This document shows positions 36,545 through 46,402 of a DNA stretch of 64,000 nt, one piece after another. The translations under genes were made by a program, and so were the position numbers. Origin of the DNA: Burkholderia sp. NRF60-BP8 (GTDB taxonomy: Bacteria; Pseudomonadota; Gammaproteobacteria; Burkholderiales; Burkholderiaceae); assembly GCF_001522585.2 (NCBI RefSeq), contig NZ_CP013373.1, positions 1,984,001-2,048,000 on the forward strand, read 5' to 3'. Within the stretch, counting starts at the first letter, position 1. The number at the start of each line of letters is the position of its first letter. The notes beneath the pieces were generated by a model, which saw only the letters and a list, made by a program, of their open reading frames with translations, was not told the DNA's origin and ran no database searches.

Positions 36545-37609
36545 TCAGGTCGTCGAATCGATCACCTTGAAGCGCGAGCGCTTCTGCGCGCGGATCACCG
36601 ACTGGTACACGTCCACGTACTGCTGCGCCATCCGGCGCGACGTGAAACGCGCCTCGAAGCGCTGCCGCACGCGCGCACGCGGCAGCAGGTGCAGCCGGTT
36701 CACGGCGGCCACCGCGCTGATTTCATCCTCGACGATGAAACCCGACACGCCCTCGTCCACCACTTCCGGCACCGCACCGCGGTTGAACGCGATCACCGGC
36801 GTGCCGCACGACATCGCCTCGATCATCACCAGGCCGAACGGCTCCGGCCAGTCGATCGGAAACAGCAGCGCATGCGCGCCCGACAGGAATTCAGCCTTCT
36901 CGTGATCGGCGATCTCGCCGACGTATTCGACGTGCGGCAACGCGAAGAGCGGCTTGATCTCGCGGTCGAAGTATTCCTGGTCGGCCGCGTCGATCTTCGC
37001 GGCGATCCGGATCGGCAACCCGCACTGGCCGGCAATGCGGATCGCTGTGTCGACGCGTTTTTCCGGCGAGATGCGGCCGAGGAACGCGAGATAGCGCGGC
37101 TCGACGGGCTGCGGCATGTACAGCGTCTCGGGCAACCCGTGATAGACGGTCGTCAGCCATTTCGCCTGCGGCAACGGCTGGCGCTGCGAATTGGAAATCG
37201 AGATCACCGGCGCCGTGTTGAACGTGTCGAACACCGGTTGCTGCTCGGGCAGGTCGAGCCGGCCGTGCAGCGTCGTCACGTAAGGCGTTTCCTGTCGGTT
37301 GAAGACCGAGAACGAGTAGTAGTCCATGTGGAAATGGAGCACGTCGAAATCCTTCGCGCGGCGCGCGACCGTCTCCATCAGCAGCATGTGCGGCGCGACC
37401 CGGTCGCGGATCGACGAATCGAGTCGCAGCGCGCGCGGCCACACGGGCTCGAGCTTCGCCCGCGTCGTCGAATCGCCGCTCGCGAACAGCGTCACATCGT
37501 GGCCGAGCTCGACGAGCGCCTCGGTGATGTAGGACACGACGCGCTCCGTGCCGCCGTACAGCTTCGGCGGGACGGATTCGGTCAGCGGGGCGATCTGCGC
37601 AATTCTCAT
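36545..37609 (-). CDS. Glycosyltransferase family 4 protein
   Basis: A GT-B glycosyltransferase of 354 residues from the ATG at 37607-37609, preceded by AGGAG. The N-terminal domain has APLTESVPPKLYGGTERVVS, which is typical of GT4 enzymes binding an acceptor near a Gly-rich loop. The C-terminal nucleotide-sugar domain has the E-x7-E motif in EPFGLVMIEAMSCGTPVIAF. There is no polysaccharide cluster next to it, so the product is unknown; a trehalose- or glucan-type role is only a guess. The start was chosen over a longer frame that runs to 37942. Confidence 0.85.
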   Translation of the reverse strand: MRIAQIAPLTESVPPKLYGGTERVVSYITEALVELGHDVTLFASGDSTTRAKLEPVWPRALRLDSSIRDRVAPHMLLMETVARRAKDFDVLHFHMDYYSFSVFNRQETPYVTTLHGRLDLPEQQPVFDTFNTAPVISISNSQRQPLPQAKWLTTVYHGLPETLYMPQPVEPRYLAFLGRISPEKRVDTAIRIAGQCGLPIRIAAKIDAADQEYFDREIKPLFALPHVEYVGEIADHEKAEFLSGAHALLFPIDWPEPFGLVMIEAMSCGTPVIAFNRGAVPEVVDEGVSGFIVEDEISAVAAVNRLHLLPRARVRQRFEARFTSRRMAQQYVDVYQSVIRAQKRSRFKVIDSTT

Positions 37610-37895
37610 GGTCCACGTCTCCTGTGTCCTGTCCGTTGCGGGACGGCCGGCAGGGGGCCGCGCTTGCGCGCGCACGCCCCGCGTCCATGCCGCGCCGGCC
37701 GGCGCGGCGCCAGCCGGATATCCCATTATTATTCGCGATCCCGATGAGCGGAACCGCAGGCCTTTCATTTTTTGGGGGTTGTTACAGACCGGATACATTC
37801 CGCCGCACGGGCCCGGCCGCCTCGCATCGAGCCCGCTCGGCGCCGATCCGATGCCTTCGCGCGCCGATCGCGACCCAACGCACGCCATCAGGCCG

Positions 37896-39071
37896 TCAGC
37901 GCGACGGCCACTTCCAGGCCGGCAGGTCGCGCGAGTCGGCATCGACGAGCGCGGTCGCGCCGAGCTGCTTGTCGAGCACCAGCGATTCGCAGCCGGCCTC
38001 GCGCTCGAGCGTCGCGATGAGCCGCGCCGCGTGCGACACGACCAGCACCTGCGAATGCCGGGCGGCCTGCGCGATCAGGCGGCCGAGTGCCGGCAGCAGA
38101 TCGGGATGCAGGCTCGTCTCGGGTTCGTTCAGCACCATCAGCGCCGGCGGCCGCGGCGTCAGCAGCGCGGCCGCGAGCAGCAGGTAGCGCAGCGTGCCGT
38201 CGGACAGCTCGGCCGCCGCCAGCGGCCGCAGCAGCCCCGGCTGGCGCATCAGCACGTCGAAGCGACCGCGGCCGCCCGGATTGTCGATCTCGACCGACGC
38301 GCCGGGAAACGCGTCGTCGATCGCCGCGTCGAGCGCCGCCGCGTCGCCGATTTCGCGGATCGTCTGCAGCGCGGCGGCCAGGTCGGCCCCGTCGTCCGCG
38401 AGCACCGGCGTATGGGTGCCGATGTGCGACTGGCGCGCCGGCGCCTGCGCATCGGTCCGGAAATGGTCGTAGAAGCGCCACGAACGAATCCGCTCGCGCA
38501 CCGCGATCATCTCGGGCGCGCCGGTCGGATCGGCGAACTCGGTCATCATGCTGTCGAAGCTCGCGACCGGTTGCGGAATCGTCCGCCAGTCGCCCGACGC
38601 GGTACGCATGCGAATCTGCGCGCCCTGCCGGTCGACCAGCAGCGTGGACGGGCGCGGCAACGCGCCGCCCCAGATGCATTCGCGCTTGATCACCGGATCG
38701 AGCGCGAACTGCGAACTGCTCGGCAGCGGCAGGCCGAGATCGATCGAATAGCCGAAATCGTCGCACGCAAAGCCGAGCTTCAGGCTCACCGGCCCGTTGC
38801 GCACGGTGCCCGTCACCGGCACCTCGCCGGCCAGCATCGCGCGCGAAAAGCGCTCGGGCCCGGCCCACAACGTCGACGGCAAGCCGCCCTCGCGCGCGAG
38901 CGACGGGATCACGCGCCCCTGCGCGGTGTCAGCGAGCAGCCTCAGCGCGCGGTACACGCTCGACTTGCCGCTGCCGTTCGGCCCCGTGACGACGTTGAGC
39001 GCCGCGAGCGGCACGATGAGCTCGCGCAGCGAGCGGTAATTGGCGATGGCGAGCGTCTTCAGCGCGGTCAT
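37896..39071 (-). CDS. AAA-family (ABC/SMC-like) ATPase of unknown function
   Basis: A 391-residue stand-alone ATPase of the AAA_21/OLD-like class. Walker A is GPNGSGKSS (30-38), a signature-like LSDGTLRYLLLAAALL lies in the second half, and Walker B with the following LNEPETSLHPDLL is clear; a late VVSHAARLIATLE matches the switch His. There is no TOPRIM nuclease domain. The start at 39069-39071 (MTALKTLAIANYRSL) fits the usual beta-strand start. It follows an MscS-type gene by 43 bp. Chromosome maintenance or defence roles are possible but not shown. Confidence 0.8.
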   Translation of the reverse strand: MTALKTLAIANYRSLRELIVPLAALNVVTGPNGSGKSSVYRALRLLADTAQGRVIPSLAREGGLPSTLWAGPERFSRAMLAGEVPVTGTVRNGPVSLKLGFACDDFGYSIDLGLPLPSSSQFALDPVIKRECIWGGALPRPSTLLVDRQGAQIRMRTASGDWRTIPQPVASFDSMMTEFADPTGAPEMIAVRERIRSWRFYDHFRTDAQAPARQSHIGTHTPVLADDGADLAAALQTIREIGDAAALDAAIDDAFPGASVEIDNPGGRGRFDVLMRQPGLLRPLAAAELSDGTLRYLLLAAALLTPRPPALMVLNEPETSLHPDLLPALGRLIAQAARHSQVLVVSHAARLIATLEREAGCESLVLDKQLGATALVDADSRDLPAWKWPSR

Positions 39072-39114
39072 GGGAATGGGCGATGGGGCATGGCAGGCCG
39101 GCGCCGGGCCGCGT

Positions 39115-40287
39115 TCAGCGGCCGTCGACGGCCTGCGGGTCGGCTGCGGTGTTGGCCGCCGTGCTGGCGGCAGGCGAGCGCGCGTGCGGCCGTTCGGGAT
39201 TCGGCGCATCGGGCGCGGATTCGTGCGGATACAGTTCCATCCGGCTGCGCGGCAGGCATTGCGGGTAGCGGTTCTGCAGATAGGCGATCAGCCCTTCGCG
39301 CACGCGGCAGCGCAGATCCCAGCACGACGACGAGTCGGCCGCGCTGACGAGCGCACGCAGTTGCATCGTGCGCTCCGTCGCGTCGGTCACCTGCAGCACC
39401 TGCACGCGGCCGTCCCATTCCGGCGCGGCATGGACGAGCCGTGCGAGTTCCTCGCGCAGCGGCGCGAGCGGCGTGCGGTAATCGACCGACAGGTAAACGG
39501 TGCCGATGATCTCCGCGCTGCTGCGCGTCCAGTTCGTGAACGGGTTCTCGATGATCCACTGCAGCGGCACGACGAGACGCCGCTGGTCCCACAGCCGCAC
39601 CGACACGAACGAGCCGGTGATTTCCTCGATGCGCCCCCACTCGCCCTGGATCACGACCACGTCGTCGAGCCGGATCGGCTGCGTGAGCGCGATCTGCAAT
39701 CCGGCGATCAGGTTGCCGAGCACCGGCCGCGCGGCGATACCGGCGACCAGCCCTGCCACACCGGCCGACGCCAGCAGGCTCGCGCCGATCTGGCGCACGT
39801 TCGGGAACGTCATCAGCGCGGCGCCGGTGCCGATGATCACGATCAGCACCATCACGGTCCGCACGAGCACCTTGGCCTGCGTATGGACGCGCCGCGCCTG
39901 GAGATTGTCGGCCGTATCGATCGGATGGGCCTGGATGATCGCGTCGCCGACGCCGGCCGCGAGCCGCACCAGCAGCCACGTGAGGGACACGATGGAGCCG
40001 ACCGCGGCCGCGGTGCGCATGCCGCGCACGAACGATATGCCGTCGTCCGCCTGGAGCCACAGGAATTCGAGCGCCAGCAGCGCCAGCACGACGAGCGACG
40101 GCTTGTCGATGTAGCGCAGGATCGCGCTCATCAGCGGATACGGCTGCGCGACGCGCTTGACGATGCGTGCGCCGAGGCGGTGCACGACCGCGACGATCAG
40201 TATGACGATGACCGACACGCCCAGCGTGCCGAGCCATGAATGCAACGGCGCATCGGCGATGCGCTGCAGTTCCTCGATTGAAATCAT
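39115..40287 (-). CDS. MscS-family mechanosensitive ion channel
   Basis: A membrane channel that opens on turgor change. It has 390 residues from the ATG at 40285-40287, which follows GAGGG. About four or five hydrophobic segments precede the pore-lining TM helix (SLLASAGVAGLVAGIAA), followed by the beta domain with GNLIAGLQIALTQPIRLDDVV and EITGSFVSVRLWDQRRLV. The C-terminal cytoplasmic domain ends in a Pro/Ala-rich tail. The N-terminal part is longer than E. coli MscS and nearer to YbdG or YnaI. Confidence 0.9.
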   Translation of the reverse strand: MISIEELQRIADAPLHSWLGTLGVSVIVILIVAVVHRLGARIVKRVAQPYPLMSAILRYIDKPSLVVLALLALEFLWLQADDGISFVRGMRTAAAVGSIVSLTWLLVRLAAGVGDAIIQAHPIDTADNLQARRVHTQAKVLVRTVMVLIVIIGTGAALMTFPNVRQIGASLLASAGVAGLVAGIAARPVLGNLIAGLQIALTQPIRLDDVVVIQGEWGRIEEITGSFVSVRLWDQRRLVVPLQWIIENPFTNWTRSSAEIIGTVYLSVDYRTPLAPLREELARLVHAAPEWDGRVQVLQVTDATERTMQLRALVSAADSSSCWDLRCRVREGLIAYLQNRYPQCLPRSRMELYPHESAPDAPNPERPHARSPAASTAANTAADPQAVDGR

Positions 40288-40377
40288 CGGCGCCCTCGCG
40301 TGATGAAGCGCACTGGCTTCGTCCTGGGATGCGTCGGCGACGTCCGGGCCGCGCACGCGCCCGGACACGGCGTCAGA

Positions 40378-40734
40378 TCAGTTGCCGCTCCGGCAGGGAA
40401 ACGCCTTGCCGAGACCGAGCGACACCGCGGTGCTCGCGTTGTAGTCGGCCAGCTTCGGATTTTCCGCGATGTACTTGCGCACCGCGTCCGTCATCTGTTG
40501 CGCCCGGATGTCGGGCGGCAGGCAGAAGTACTGACCGACGCGCGGCCCCGTGGTGCCGCCGATCGCATCGATCGTGTTGTAGACGCCGTCGGCAGCGCCT
40601 TCGATATAGGCCGCGCACGACGCCCGCGACTTGACGTCCGTCTTCGCGCACAGCCGGTCGAGATCCGCGCCCGTGAAAGCCGCCGCCGACAACGGCACGG
40701 CAAACGCCGCGGCACAAAACATTGCGCGCAACAT
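40378..40734 (-). CDS. Small exported protein with Rap1a/Tai-like immunity fold
   Basis: A 118-residue protein with a signal peptide (MLRAMFCAAAFAVPLSAAAF) and the helical, Cys-containing pattern of Rap1a/Tai proteins: GADLDRLCAKTDVKSRASCA then AYIEGAADGVYN, followed by YFCLPPDIRAQQM and a C-terminal FPCRSGN. The four cysteines after the signal probably make two disulfides. In Serratia, Rap1a neutralises T6SS amidases; no effector gene is next to it here, so an immunity role is not supported by context. Confidence 0.7.
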   Translation of the reverse strand: MLRAMFCAAAFAVPLSAAAFTGADLDRLCAKTDVKSRASCAAYIEGAADGVYNTIDAIGGTTGPRVGQYFCLPPDIRAQQMTDAVRKYIAENPKLADYNASTAVSLGLGKAFPCRSGN

Positions 40735-40852
40735 GGTGTTCCTTATGTCAATGCGGCGGGGGACCGCCTGCTGCGTTGGCCGGTGCGGCGCCGGATGCCC
40801 TGTTCCGGCCGGAAGGCGGCCGGGCGGACAGGCGCCGCCGCACCAAAAACCG

Positions 40853-41563
40853 TTATTTTGCACTCTTTTGAGCATCTGCCGGCGTCGCTGCACCGATACG
40901 CGTCGTCCGCTTGCTCAGGATCTCGATCGCGTCCGGCGCGTTGTAGTGCTTCGCGAACTCGAGCGCCGTGATGCCGAGCTGGTTCTTCACCTGCGGATCG
41001 GCGCCCTGGTCGAGCAGCAGCGTGACCGTCGACGCATGGTTGCCGCGCGCGGCCATCATCAGCGGCGTCGTGCCGTTCGGCGACGCGGTGTCGATGTACG
41101 CGTCGTGGTCGAGCAGCACCTTGACGACCGCGTCGTGGCCGTTGGTCGCCGCGTAGTGCAGCGGCGCCCAGCCCTTCTTGCTGACTTCCGCGCCCTTGTC
41201 GATCAGCAGCTTGACGAGATCGAGGTCGCCGTTCAGCGACGCGAGCATCAGCGCGTTTTCGCCGGCCTTGTCTTCCTTCTCGAGATCGACGTTCGGCGTC
41301 GTGGCGATCGCCGCCGCGACCTTGTCGGATTTCTCGCGCGCGGCGATCACGAGGATCGGGTCGCCGTTCGGCGCGAGCGTGTTCGGATCGAGCTTGCCGC
41401 TCTTGAGCTGCTTGCCGATATCGGCGATGTCGTCGAACTTGACGGCCTTGACGATCGCGTCGAGCGACTCGGCATGCGCGCCGGCGGCGGCGAACAGCCC
41501 GCTCGCGACGAATGCGGCCGCAACGAGTGCGCGTTTGGACAGATGGTTGGTCGGCTTCGTCAT
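40853..41563 (-). CDS. Exported ankyrin-repeat protein
   Basis: A 236-residue protein with a signal peptide (about 1-31, LVAAAFVASGLFAAAGAHA) and four to five ankyrin repeats (NALMLASLNGDLDLVKLLID, APLHYAATNGHDAVVKVLLD, TPLMMAARGNHASTVTLLLD, ITALEFAKHYNAPDAIEIL). The ATG at 41561-41563 follows AAGGAG. Periplasmic ankyrin proteins usually act in protein contacts; for example AnkB supports catalase in Pseudomonas. No partner gene is evident nearby. It follows tatD by 43 bp. Confidence 0.88.
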   Translation of the reverse strand: MTKPTNHLSKRALVAAAFVASGLFAAAGAHAESLDAIVKAVKFDDIADIGKQLKSGKLDPNTLAPNGDPILVIAAREKSDKVAAAIATTPNVDLEKEDKAGENALMLASLNGDLDLVKLLIDKGAEVSKKGWAPLHYAATNGHDAVVKVLLDHDAYIDTASPNGTTPLMMAARGNHASTVTLLLDQGADPQVKNQLGITALEFAKHYNAPDAIEILSKRTTRIGAATPADAQKSAK

Positions 41564-41606
41564 TGTTGTGGGCTCCTTCCCTGGGTTGTCGGCTGCGCGC
41601 CCGTCG

Positions 41607-42386
41607 TTAGCGGGCGATCTTGAACAGCCGGAAAAAGTTCTGCGTCGTCGCATCGGCGAGCGCCTCGACGGCGATCCCGCGTTCGGATGCGATAAAGCGT
41701 CCGACATGGCTGACGTACGCAGGTTCATTCGGCTTGCCGCGATACGGCACCGGCGCGAGGTACGGCGAGTCGGTCTCGATCAGCAGCCGGTCGAGCGGCA
41801 CGCGCCGCGCGACGTCCTGCACGTCGGTCGCGTTCTTGAACGTGACGATACCCGACAGCGAGATATGGAAGTTCTGCGCGAGCGCCTGCTCGGCGACCGG
41901 CCACGGCTCGGTGAAGCAGTGCATCACGCCGCCCGGCACGTCCGCGCGTTCCTCGGCCATGATGCGCAGCGTGTCTTCCGACGACGCGCGCGTGTGAATG
42001 ATCAGCGGCTTCATCGTCGCGGTCGCCGCGCGGATGTGCGTGCGAAAGCGCTCGCGCTGCCATTCCATGTCGGCGATCGAGCGGCCTTCGAGGCGATAGT
42101 AGTCGAGGCCGGTTTCGCCGATCGCGACGACCTTCGGGTGCGCGGCCAGCTCGACGAGCTCCGCGAGCGTCGGCTCGCGCGCATCCTCGTGATCGGGATG
42201 CACGCCGACCGATGCGTACACGTTGTCGTGCGCGTCGGCGATCGCGAGTACGTCGGGCAGCGTCTCGAAATCGACCGACACGCACAGCGCGTGCGTGACG
42301 TCGTGCTCGCGCATGTTCTCGAGAACGGCCGGCAGACGGTCGGCCAGGCCCTTGAAATTGATGTGGCAGTGAGAGTCGACGAACAT
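41607..42386 (-). CDS. tatD: TatD-family metal-dependent deoxyribonuclease
   Basis: A TIM-barrel amidohydrolase-superfamily nuclease of 259 residues from the ATG at 42384-42386. Metal ligands are in FVDSHCHINF (HxH), the Glu of IGETGLDYYR, the His of PLIIHTRAS and the terminal ETDSPYLAP. Position downstream of holB suggests the YcfH/TatD group that sits beside the delta' gene in many proteobacteria. Confidence 0.93.
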   Translation of the reverse strand: MFVDSHCHINFKGLADRLPAVLENMREHDVTHALCVSVDFETLPDVLAIADAHDNVYASVGVHPDHEDAREPTLAELVELAAHPKVVAIGETGLDYYRLEGRSIADMEWQRERFRTHIRAATATMKPLIIHTRASSEDTLRIMAEERADVPGGVMHCFTEPWPVAEQALAQNFHISLSGIVTFKNATDVQDVARRVPLDRLLIETDSPYLAPVPYRGKPNEPAYVSHVGRFIASERGIAVEALADATTQNFFRLFKIAR

Positions 42387-42527
42387 CGTGTTTCCTGAAT
42401 ACGTGAGACGGGCGCTCATGCGCCCGCCGGCATGCGACACCGGGCGACGTGGGTGGATCGGCCGGCCACGGTCGCGCCCCCGCGTGATCCGTTCATCGTT
42501 TCGCAACCCATCGGAAACAATGCAGAA

Positions 42528-43556
42528 TCAAGCGAATATTTCCCGATATCCGAGAAACAATTCCTCGAATACGAGCCGCGCGTTGAGCGGATGGTTCTCG
42601 ACCGTCCGCTGCCGCGTCACGGCTTTCATGAAGCGCGCGAATGCGTTCGCGTCGACCGCTTCCGCGCAGCGCGCCAGGGCTGCCGCATGCATCGGGAAGT
42701 AGCGCGGCGCACCGGCCATTCGCTGGGCGAGCAGATCGTACAGCCAGCGCTGCAGCCAGCCGAGCACCAGCGGCACCGGCAGCTTCTGCAGCGTCTCGCC
42801 GCACGCGAACGGATCGCAGGCCGCACCGGCGGCCAGTTGCCCGAGCGTGTAGTCGCGCAGCGGACGGTTCTCGTCGCTCGCGAGCGCCAGCGCGGCGAGC
42901 GGCGCGCCGCCGGCTTCGGCGAGCAGCGCGCTGGCGTGGTCGACACCCTGCGCCGCGAGCCACGCGGCGGCGGCCTCCGGCGCCGGCACGGTCATCGGCC
43001 ACTGGCGGCAGCGGCTGACGATCGTCGGCAACAAGCGGTCGATGCGCGCCGACACGAGCAGGAACACGACGCCCGGCGGCGGTTCCTCCAGCGTTTTCAG
43101 CAGCGCGTTCGACGCGGCCACATTGAGCGCCTCGGCCGGATACAGCACGACGACGCGCGCGCCGCCGCGGTGCGAACCCACCCCGCAGAAGTCGAGCAGC
43201 GCGCGCACCTGCTCGATCTTGATTTCCTTGCTCGGCGCCCGCGTCTTCTTGCCGCCTTCGTCCGCGTCGGCCGGCTTCGCGTCGTCCGCCGCACCCGGCG
43301 CCTCGCCCGCCAGCGCCTCGGGCAGCACGATCCGGTAGTCCGGATGGTTGCCCTGCGAGAACCAGTTGCAGGCCGCGCAGGCGCCGCACGGCTCGCCGTT
43401 CGGTTGCGGCGATTCGCACAGGAAACCCTGCGCGAGATGCTGCGCGAACTGCAGCTTGCCGATCCCGGCCTGGCCGTGCAGCAGCAGCGCATGCGGCCAT
43501 TGCGCGCGCAGTTGCTGCAGGCGGTTCCAGTCGTCGGTTTGCCACGGATAGATCAT
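42528..43556 (-). CDS. holB: DNA polymerase III subunit delta'
   Basis: A clamp-loader subunit that together with delta and tau/gamma opens the sliding clamp. It has 342 residues. The AAA+ domain has a P-loop-like GQAGIGKL (28-35) that lacks the Thr/Ser after the Lys, as expected for the ATPase-inactive delta'. A zinc module of four cysteines (C47, C57, C60, C63) follows. An acidic/Lys insertion (AGEAPGAADDAKPADADEGG) is present near 85-105. It is 18 bp downstream of tmk. Confidence 0.93.
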   Translation of the reverse strand: MIYPWQTDDWNRLQQLRAQWPHALLLHGQAGIGKLQFAQHLAQGFLCESPQPNGEPCGACAACNWFSQGNHPDYRIVLPEALAGEAPGAADDAKPADADEGGKKTRAPSKEIKIEQVRALLDFCGVGSHRGGARVVVLYPAEALNVAASNALLKTLEEPPPGVVFLLVSARIDRLLPTIVSRCRQWPMTVPAPEAAAAWLAAQGVDHASALLAEAGGAPLAALALASDENRPLRDYTLGQLAAGAACDPFACGETLQKLPVPLVLGWLQRWLYDLLAQRMAGAPRYFPMHAAALARCAEAVDANAFARFMKAVTRQRTVENHPLNARLVFEELFLGYREIFA

Positions 43557-43574
43557 GGGGGCGTTCCTTGCGGG

Positions 43575-44195
43575 TTACAGCGCGGCGAGCACGCGTTCGA
43601 GCTGCTGGCGGATCTCGGGAATCGATCGCGTCGCGTCGACGACCGCGAAGCGGTGCGGCGCCTCTTCCGCGCGCCGCAGGTATTCGGCGCGTGTGCGGGT
43701 AAAGAACGCGTCGGACTCGCTTTCGAACTTGTCCGGCATGCGCGCGGCGCCGCGACGCTCGCTCGCGACCTGCGGCGCAACGTCGAACAGCACCGTGAGG
43801 TCGGGCTGGAAACCGCCCTGCACCCAGCGCTCGAGCGTCTCGAGCTTGTCGCGCGGCAGCCCGCGGCCGCCGCCCTGGTACGCGAAGGTCGCGTCGGTGA
43901 AGCGATCCGACACGACCCAGTCGCCGCACGCGAGCGCCGGCTCGATCACGAGCGCGAGGTGCTCGCGACGCGCGGCGAACATCAGCAGCGCTTCCGTCTC
44001 GAGATCCATCGGCTGGTTCAGCAGGATCTCGCGCAGTTTCTCGCCAAGCTGCGTGCCGCCCGGCTCGCGGGTGACGACGACCTGCCGGCCGGCCGCGGCC
44101 AGCCGGTCCTGGAGGCGTTCGCAGAACCATGACAGGTGGGTGGTCTTCCCCGCCCCGTCGATGCCTTCGAACGTGATGAATTTACCGCTCGCCAT
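43575..44195 (-). CDS. tmk: Thymidylate kinase
   Basis: It phosphorylates dTMP to dTDP. It has 206 residues from the ATG at 44193-44195. P-loop [11 protein letters not shown] (9-19), the [12 protein letters not shown] substrate motif, and a LID with GGGRGL typical of bacterial type II TMPK are all present. Its first base overlaps the mltG stop (TAATG), and holB follows by 18 bp, so mltG-tmk-holB is one unit. Confidence 0.96.
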   Translation of the reverse strand: MASGKFITFEGIDGAGKTTHLSWFCERLQDRLAAAGRQVVVTREPGGTQLGEKLREILLNQPMDLETEALLMFAARREHLALVIEPALACGDWVVSDRFTDATFAYQGGGRGLPRDKLETLERWVQGGFQPDLTVLFDVAPQVASERRGAARMPDKFESESDAFFTRTRAEYLRRAEEAPHRFAVVDATRSIPEIRQQLERVLAAL

Positions 44196-45214
44196 TATTG
44201 ACCTCGTATGTACTTGTCCACGGCCTTGTTGTGGTCGCCGAGCGTGTCCGAGAACACGCTCGTGCCGTCGCCCTTCGCGACGAAATAGAGCGCGCTCGTC
44301 GGGGCCGGATTGATCGCCGCCTGCAGCGCGGCGACACCCGGCAACGCGATCGGCGTGGGCGGCAGCCCGCGTCGGGTGTAGGTATTGTAAGGAGTGTCGG
44401 CCTGCAGGTCGCGCTTGCGCAGACGGCCGTCGTACGCGTCGCCGAGCCCGTAGATCACCGACGGATCGGTCTGCAGCGGCATGCCGATGCGCAGCCGGTT
44501 CGCGAACACGGCCGCGACGAACGCGCGGTCGGCCGCATGGCCGGTTTCCTTCTCGACGATCGACGCGATCGTCAGCATTTCGTAAGGCGTCTTGTACGGC
44601 AGCCCCGGCGTGCGCGCGGCCCATGCCTCGTCGACGCGCGTCTGCATCAGGCGGTAGGCGCGCCGGTAGATGTTCAGGTCGCTCGTGCCCTTGTCGAACA
44701 GGTAGGTATCGGGAAAGAACAGCCCCTCGCCGCTGCCGCGCTGTACCGCGCTGTCCGATGCGCCGATCGCGCGCAGCAGCTCGGCGTCGCTCATGCCGGC
44801 CGTCGAATGCGCGAGATCGGGGTTCGCGTCGAGCTCCGCGCGCATCCGCTTGAAGGTCCAGCCCTCGATGACCGTCGCGACGTACTCGTTCACGTCGCCG
44901 CGCGCGATCTTCTGCAGCACGTCGTAAGGCGTGATGCCGGTCTTGAATTCGTAGTTGCCCGATTTGAGCCGGCTCGACAGCCCGAGCACGCGCGTCATCG
45001 CGACGAAGGCGAGCGGCTCGACCGGCACGCCGCCGCGCTTGAGCTGCGACGCGACGCTTTTCACGCTGCTGCGCGGCTTGATCGTGACGTCGAGCGATGC
45101 CGAACCCAGCGACAGCGGCCGGGTCGCCCAGTAATACCCGCCGCCCGCGCCGGCAGCGGCCACAACGACGGCCAGCGCCACGATCGTCGCGGCGCATTTC
45201 TTCAGTAGGGACAT
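44195..45214 (-). CDS. mltG: Endolytic murein transglycosylase MltG
   Basis: An inner-membrane lytic transglycosylase that ends glycan strand growth. It has 339 residues from the ATG at 45212-45214: one N-terminal transmembrane helix (about 8-29), a LysM-like region, and the catalytic YceG domain with E221 in ASIVEKETG, aligned with E218 of E. coli. [18 protein letters not shown] near the end is also family-typical. It is divergent from ygfZ. Confidence 0.95.
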   Translation of the reverse strand: MSLLKKCAATIVALAVVVAAAGAGGGYYWATRPLSLGSASLDVTIKPRSSVKSVASQLKRGGVPVEPLAFVAMTRVLGLSSRLKSGNYEFKTGITPYDVLQKIARGDVNEYVATVIEGWTFKRMRAELDANPDLAHSTAGMSDAELLRAIGASDSAVQRGSGEGLFFPDTYLFDKGTSDLNIYRRAYRLMQTRVDEAWAARTPGLPYKTPYEMLTIASIVEKETGHAADRAFVAAVFANRLRIGMPLQTDPSVIYGLGDAYDGRLRKRDLQADTPYNTYTRRGLPPTPIALPGVAALQAAINPAPTSALYFVAKGDGTSVFSDTLGDHNKAVDKYIRGQ

Positions 45215-45291
45215 GGAAACGTGACTCAGGTAAGACCCATATAATACTTGCTCGCCTCCGTCAAAGTCAGGGTTGACTGTTCCCTCATTCC

Positions 45292-46326
45292 ATGAGCACA
45301 CCGTTCGCTTCACCGGCTGCCCAGGCCGCATCTGCCTCGCTCCCCGTTTTCCCCCGCCCGTCCGCCGCCGATTTCGACGCGCCGGGCGCCTGCATGCCGC
45401 TGCCGCAGTTCGGCGTGATCGACGTGGCCGGCGACGACGCCGCCACGTTCCTGCACAGCCAGCTCACCAACGACATCGAGCATCTCGATGCCGGCAGCGC
45501 GCGGCTGTCCGGGTACTGCTCGCCGAAGGGCCGCCTGCTTGCGTCGTTCCTCGCGTGGCGGGCCGGCCACGGCGTGCGCCTGCTCGTGTCGAAGGACGTG
45601 CAGCCGGCCGTGCAGAAGCGGCTGTCGATGTTCGTGCTGCGCGCGAAGGCGAAGCTGACCGACGCGAGCGACACGCTCGCGGTGGCCGGCTTCGTCGGCG
45701 ACGTGCGCGAGGCGCTGTCGGGCATCTTCGATGCGTTGCCCGACGGCGTGCACGTGAAGGTCGACGGCCCGGCCGGCGCGCTGATCCGCGTGCCCGATGC
45801 GGCCGGCCGCAAGCGCTATCTGTGGATCGGCCCGCGCGCCGAAGTCGATGCGCGCGTCGCCGCGCTCACCGGCACGCTGCCCGTCGTGTCGCCCGCCGTG
45901 TGGGACTGGCTCGACGTTCGCGCGGGCGAGCCGCGCATCACGCAGCCGGCCGTCGAGCAGTTCGTCCCGCAGATGGTCAACTTCGACGTGATCGGTGCCG
46001 TTAACTTCAGGAAAGGGTGCTACCCGGGCCAGGAAGTCGTGGCGCGCAGCCAGTACCGCGGCACGATCAAGCGCCGCACCGCGCTCGCGCACGTCGCCGG
46101 CGAGACCGATACCGTGCATGCCGGCGTCGAGCTGTTCCACAGCGACGACCCGGGCCAGCCGTGCGGGATGATCGTCAATGCGGCGGCCGCGCCGGCGGGC
46201 GGCGTCGACGCGCTGGTCGAGATCAAGCTCGCCGCGCTCGACAGCGGCTCGGTGCACCTCGGTTCGGCCGACGGCCCGGCACTCGCGTTCGACGCGCTGC
46301 CGTACGCGTGGCCGACCGAAGCGTGA
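45292..46326 (+). CDS. ygfZ: Folate-binding protein YgfZ/GcvT-like (Fe-S cluster repair)
   Basis: A tetrahydrofolate-dependent protein that maintains certain Fe-S enzymes. It has 344 residues with the signature FRKGCYPGQE (K241, C243) and the FLHSQLTNDIEHL start of the GcvT-like fold. The N terminus has a short Ala/Ser/Pro-rich stretch before the fold. Separated by 77 bp from divergent mltG and by 76 bp from the next gene. Confidence 0.93.
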   Translation: MSTPFASPAAQAASASLPVFPRPSAADFDAPGACMPLPQFGVIDVAGDDAATFLHSQLTNDIEHLDAGSARLSGYCSPKGRLLASFLAWRAGHGVRLLVSKDVQPAVQKRLSMFVLRAKAKLTDASDTLAVAGFVGDVREALSGIFDALPDGVHVKVDGPAGALIRVPDAAGRKRYLWIGPRAEVDARVAALTGTLPVVSPAVWDWLDVRAGEPRITQPAVEQFVPQMVNFDVIGAVNFRKGCYPGQEVVARSQYRGTIKRRTALAHVAGETDTVHAGVELFHSDDPGQPCGMIVNAAAAPAGGVDALVEIKLAALDSGSVHLGSADGPALAFDALPYAWPTEA

Positions 46327-46402
46327 TGCACTGACAACCCGTTCGCGGGCCGGCTCGCGAGTCGCAGCCGGCCCGCGACGTTTCCTGCGAGAGATTCGCC
46401 CG

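Noticed and set aside
37896..39071. Reading the AAA ATPase as an anti-phage (OLD/Gabija-type) system
   Set aside because: No nuclease domain or helicase partner, and the neighbours are housekeeping-type genes. Kept as an ATPase of unknown function.
40378..40734. Type VI secretion effector-immunity locus from the Rap1a-like gene
   Set aside because: There is no amidase or other effector gene beside it and no T6SS gene in the window.
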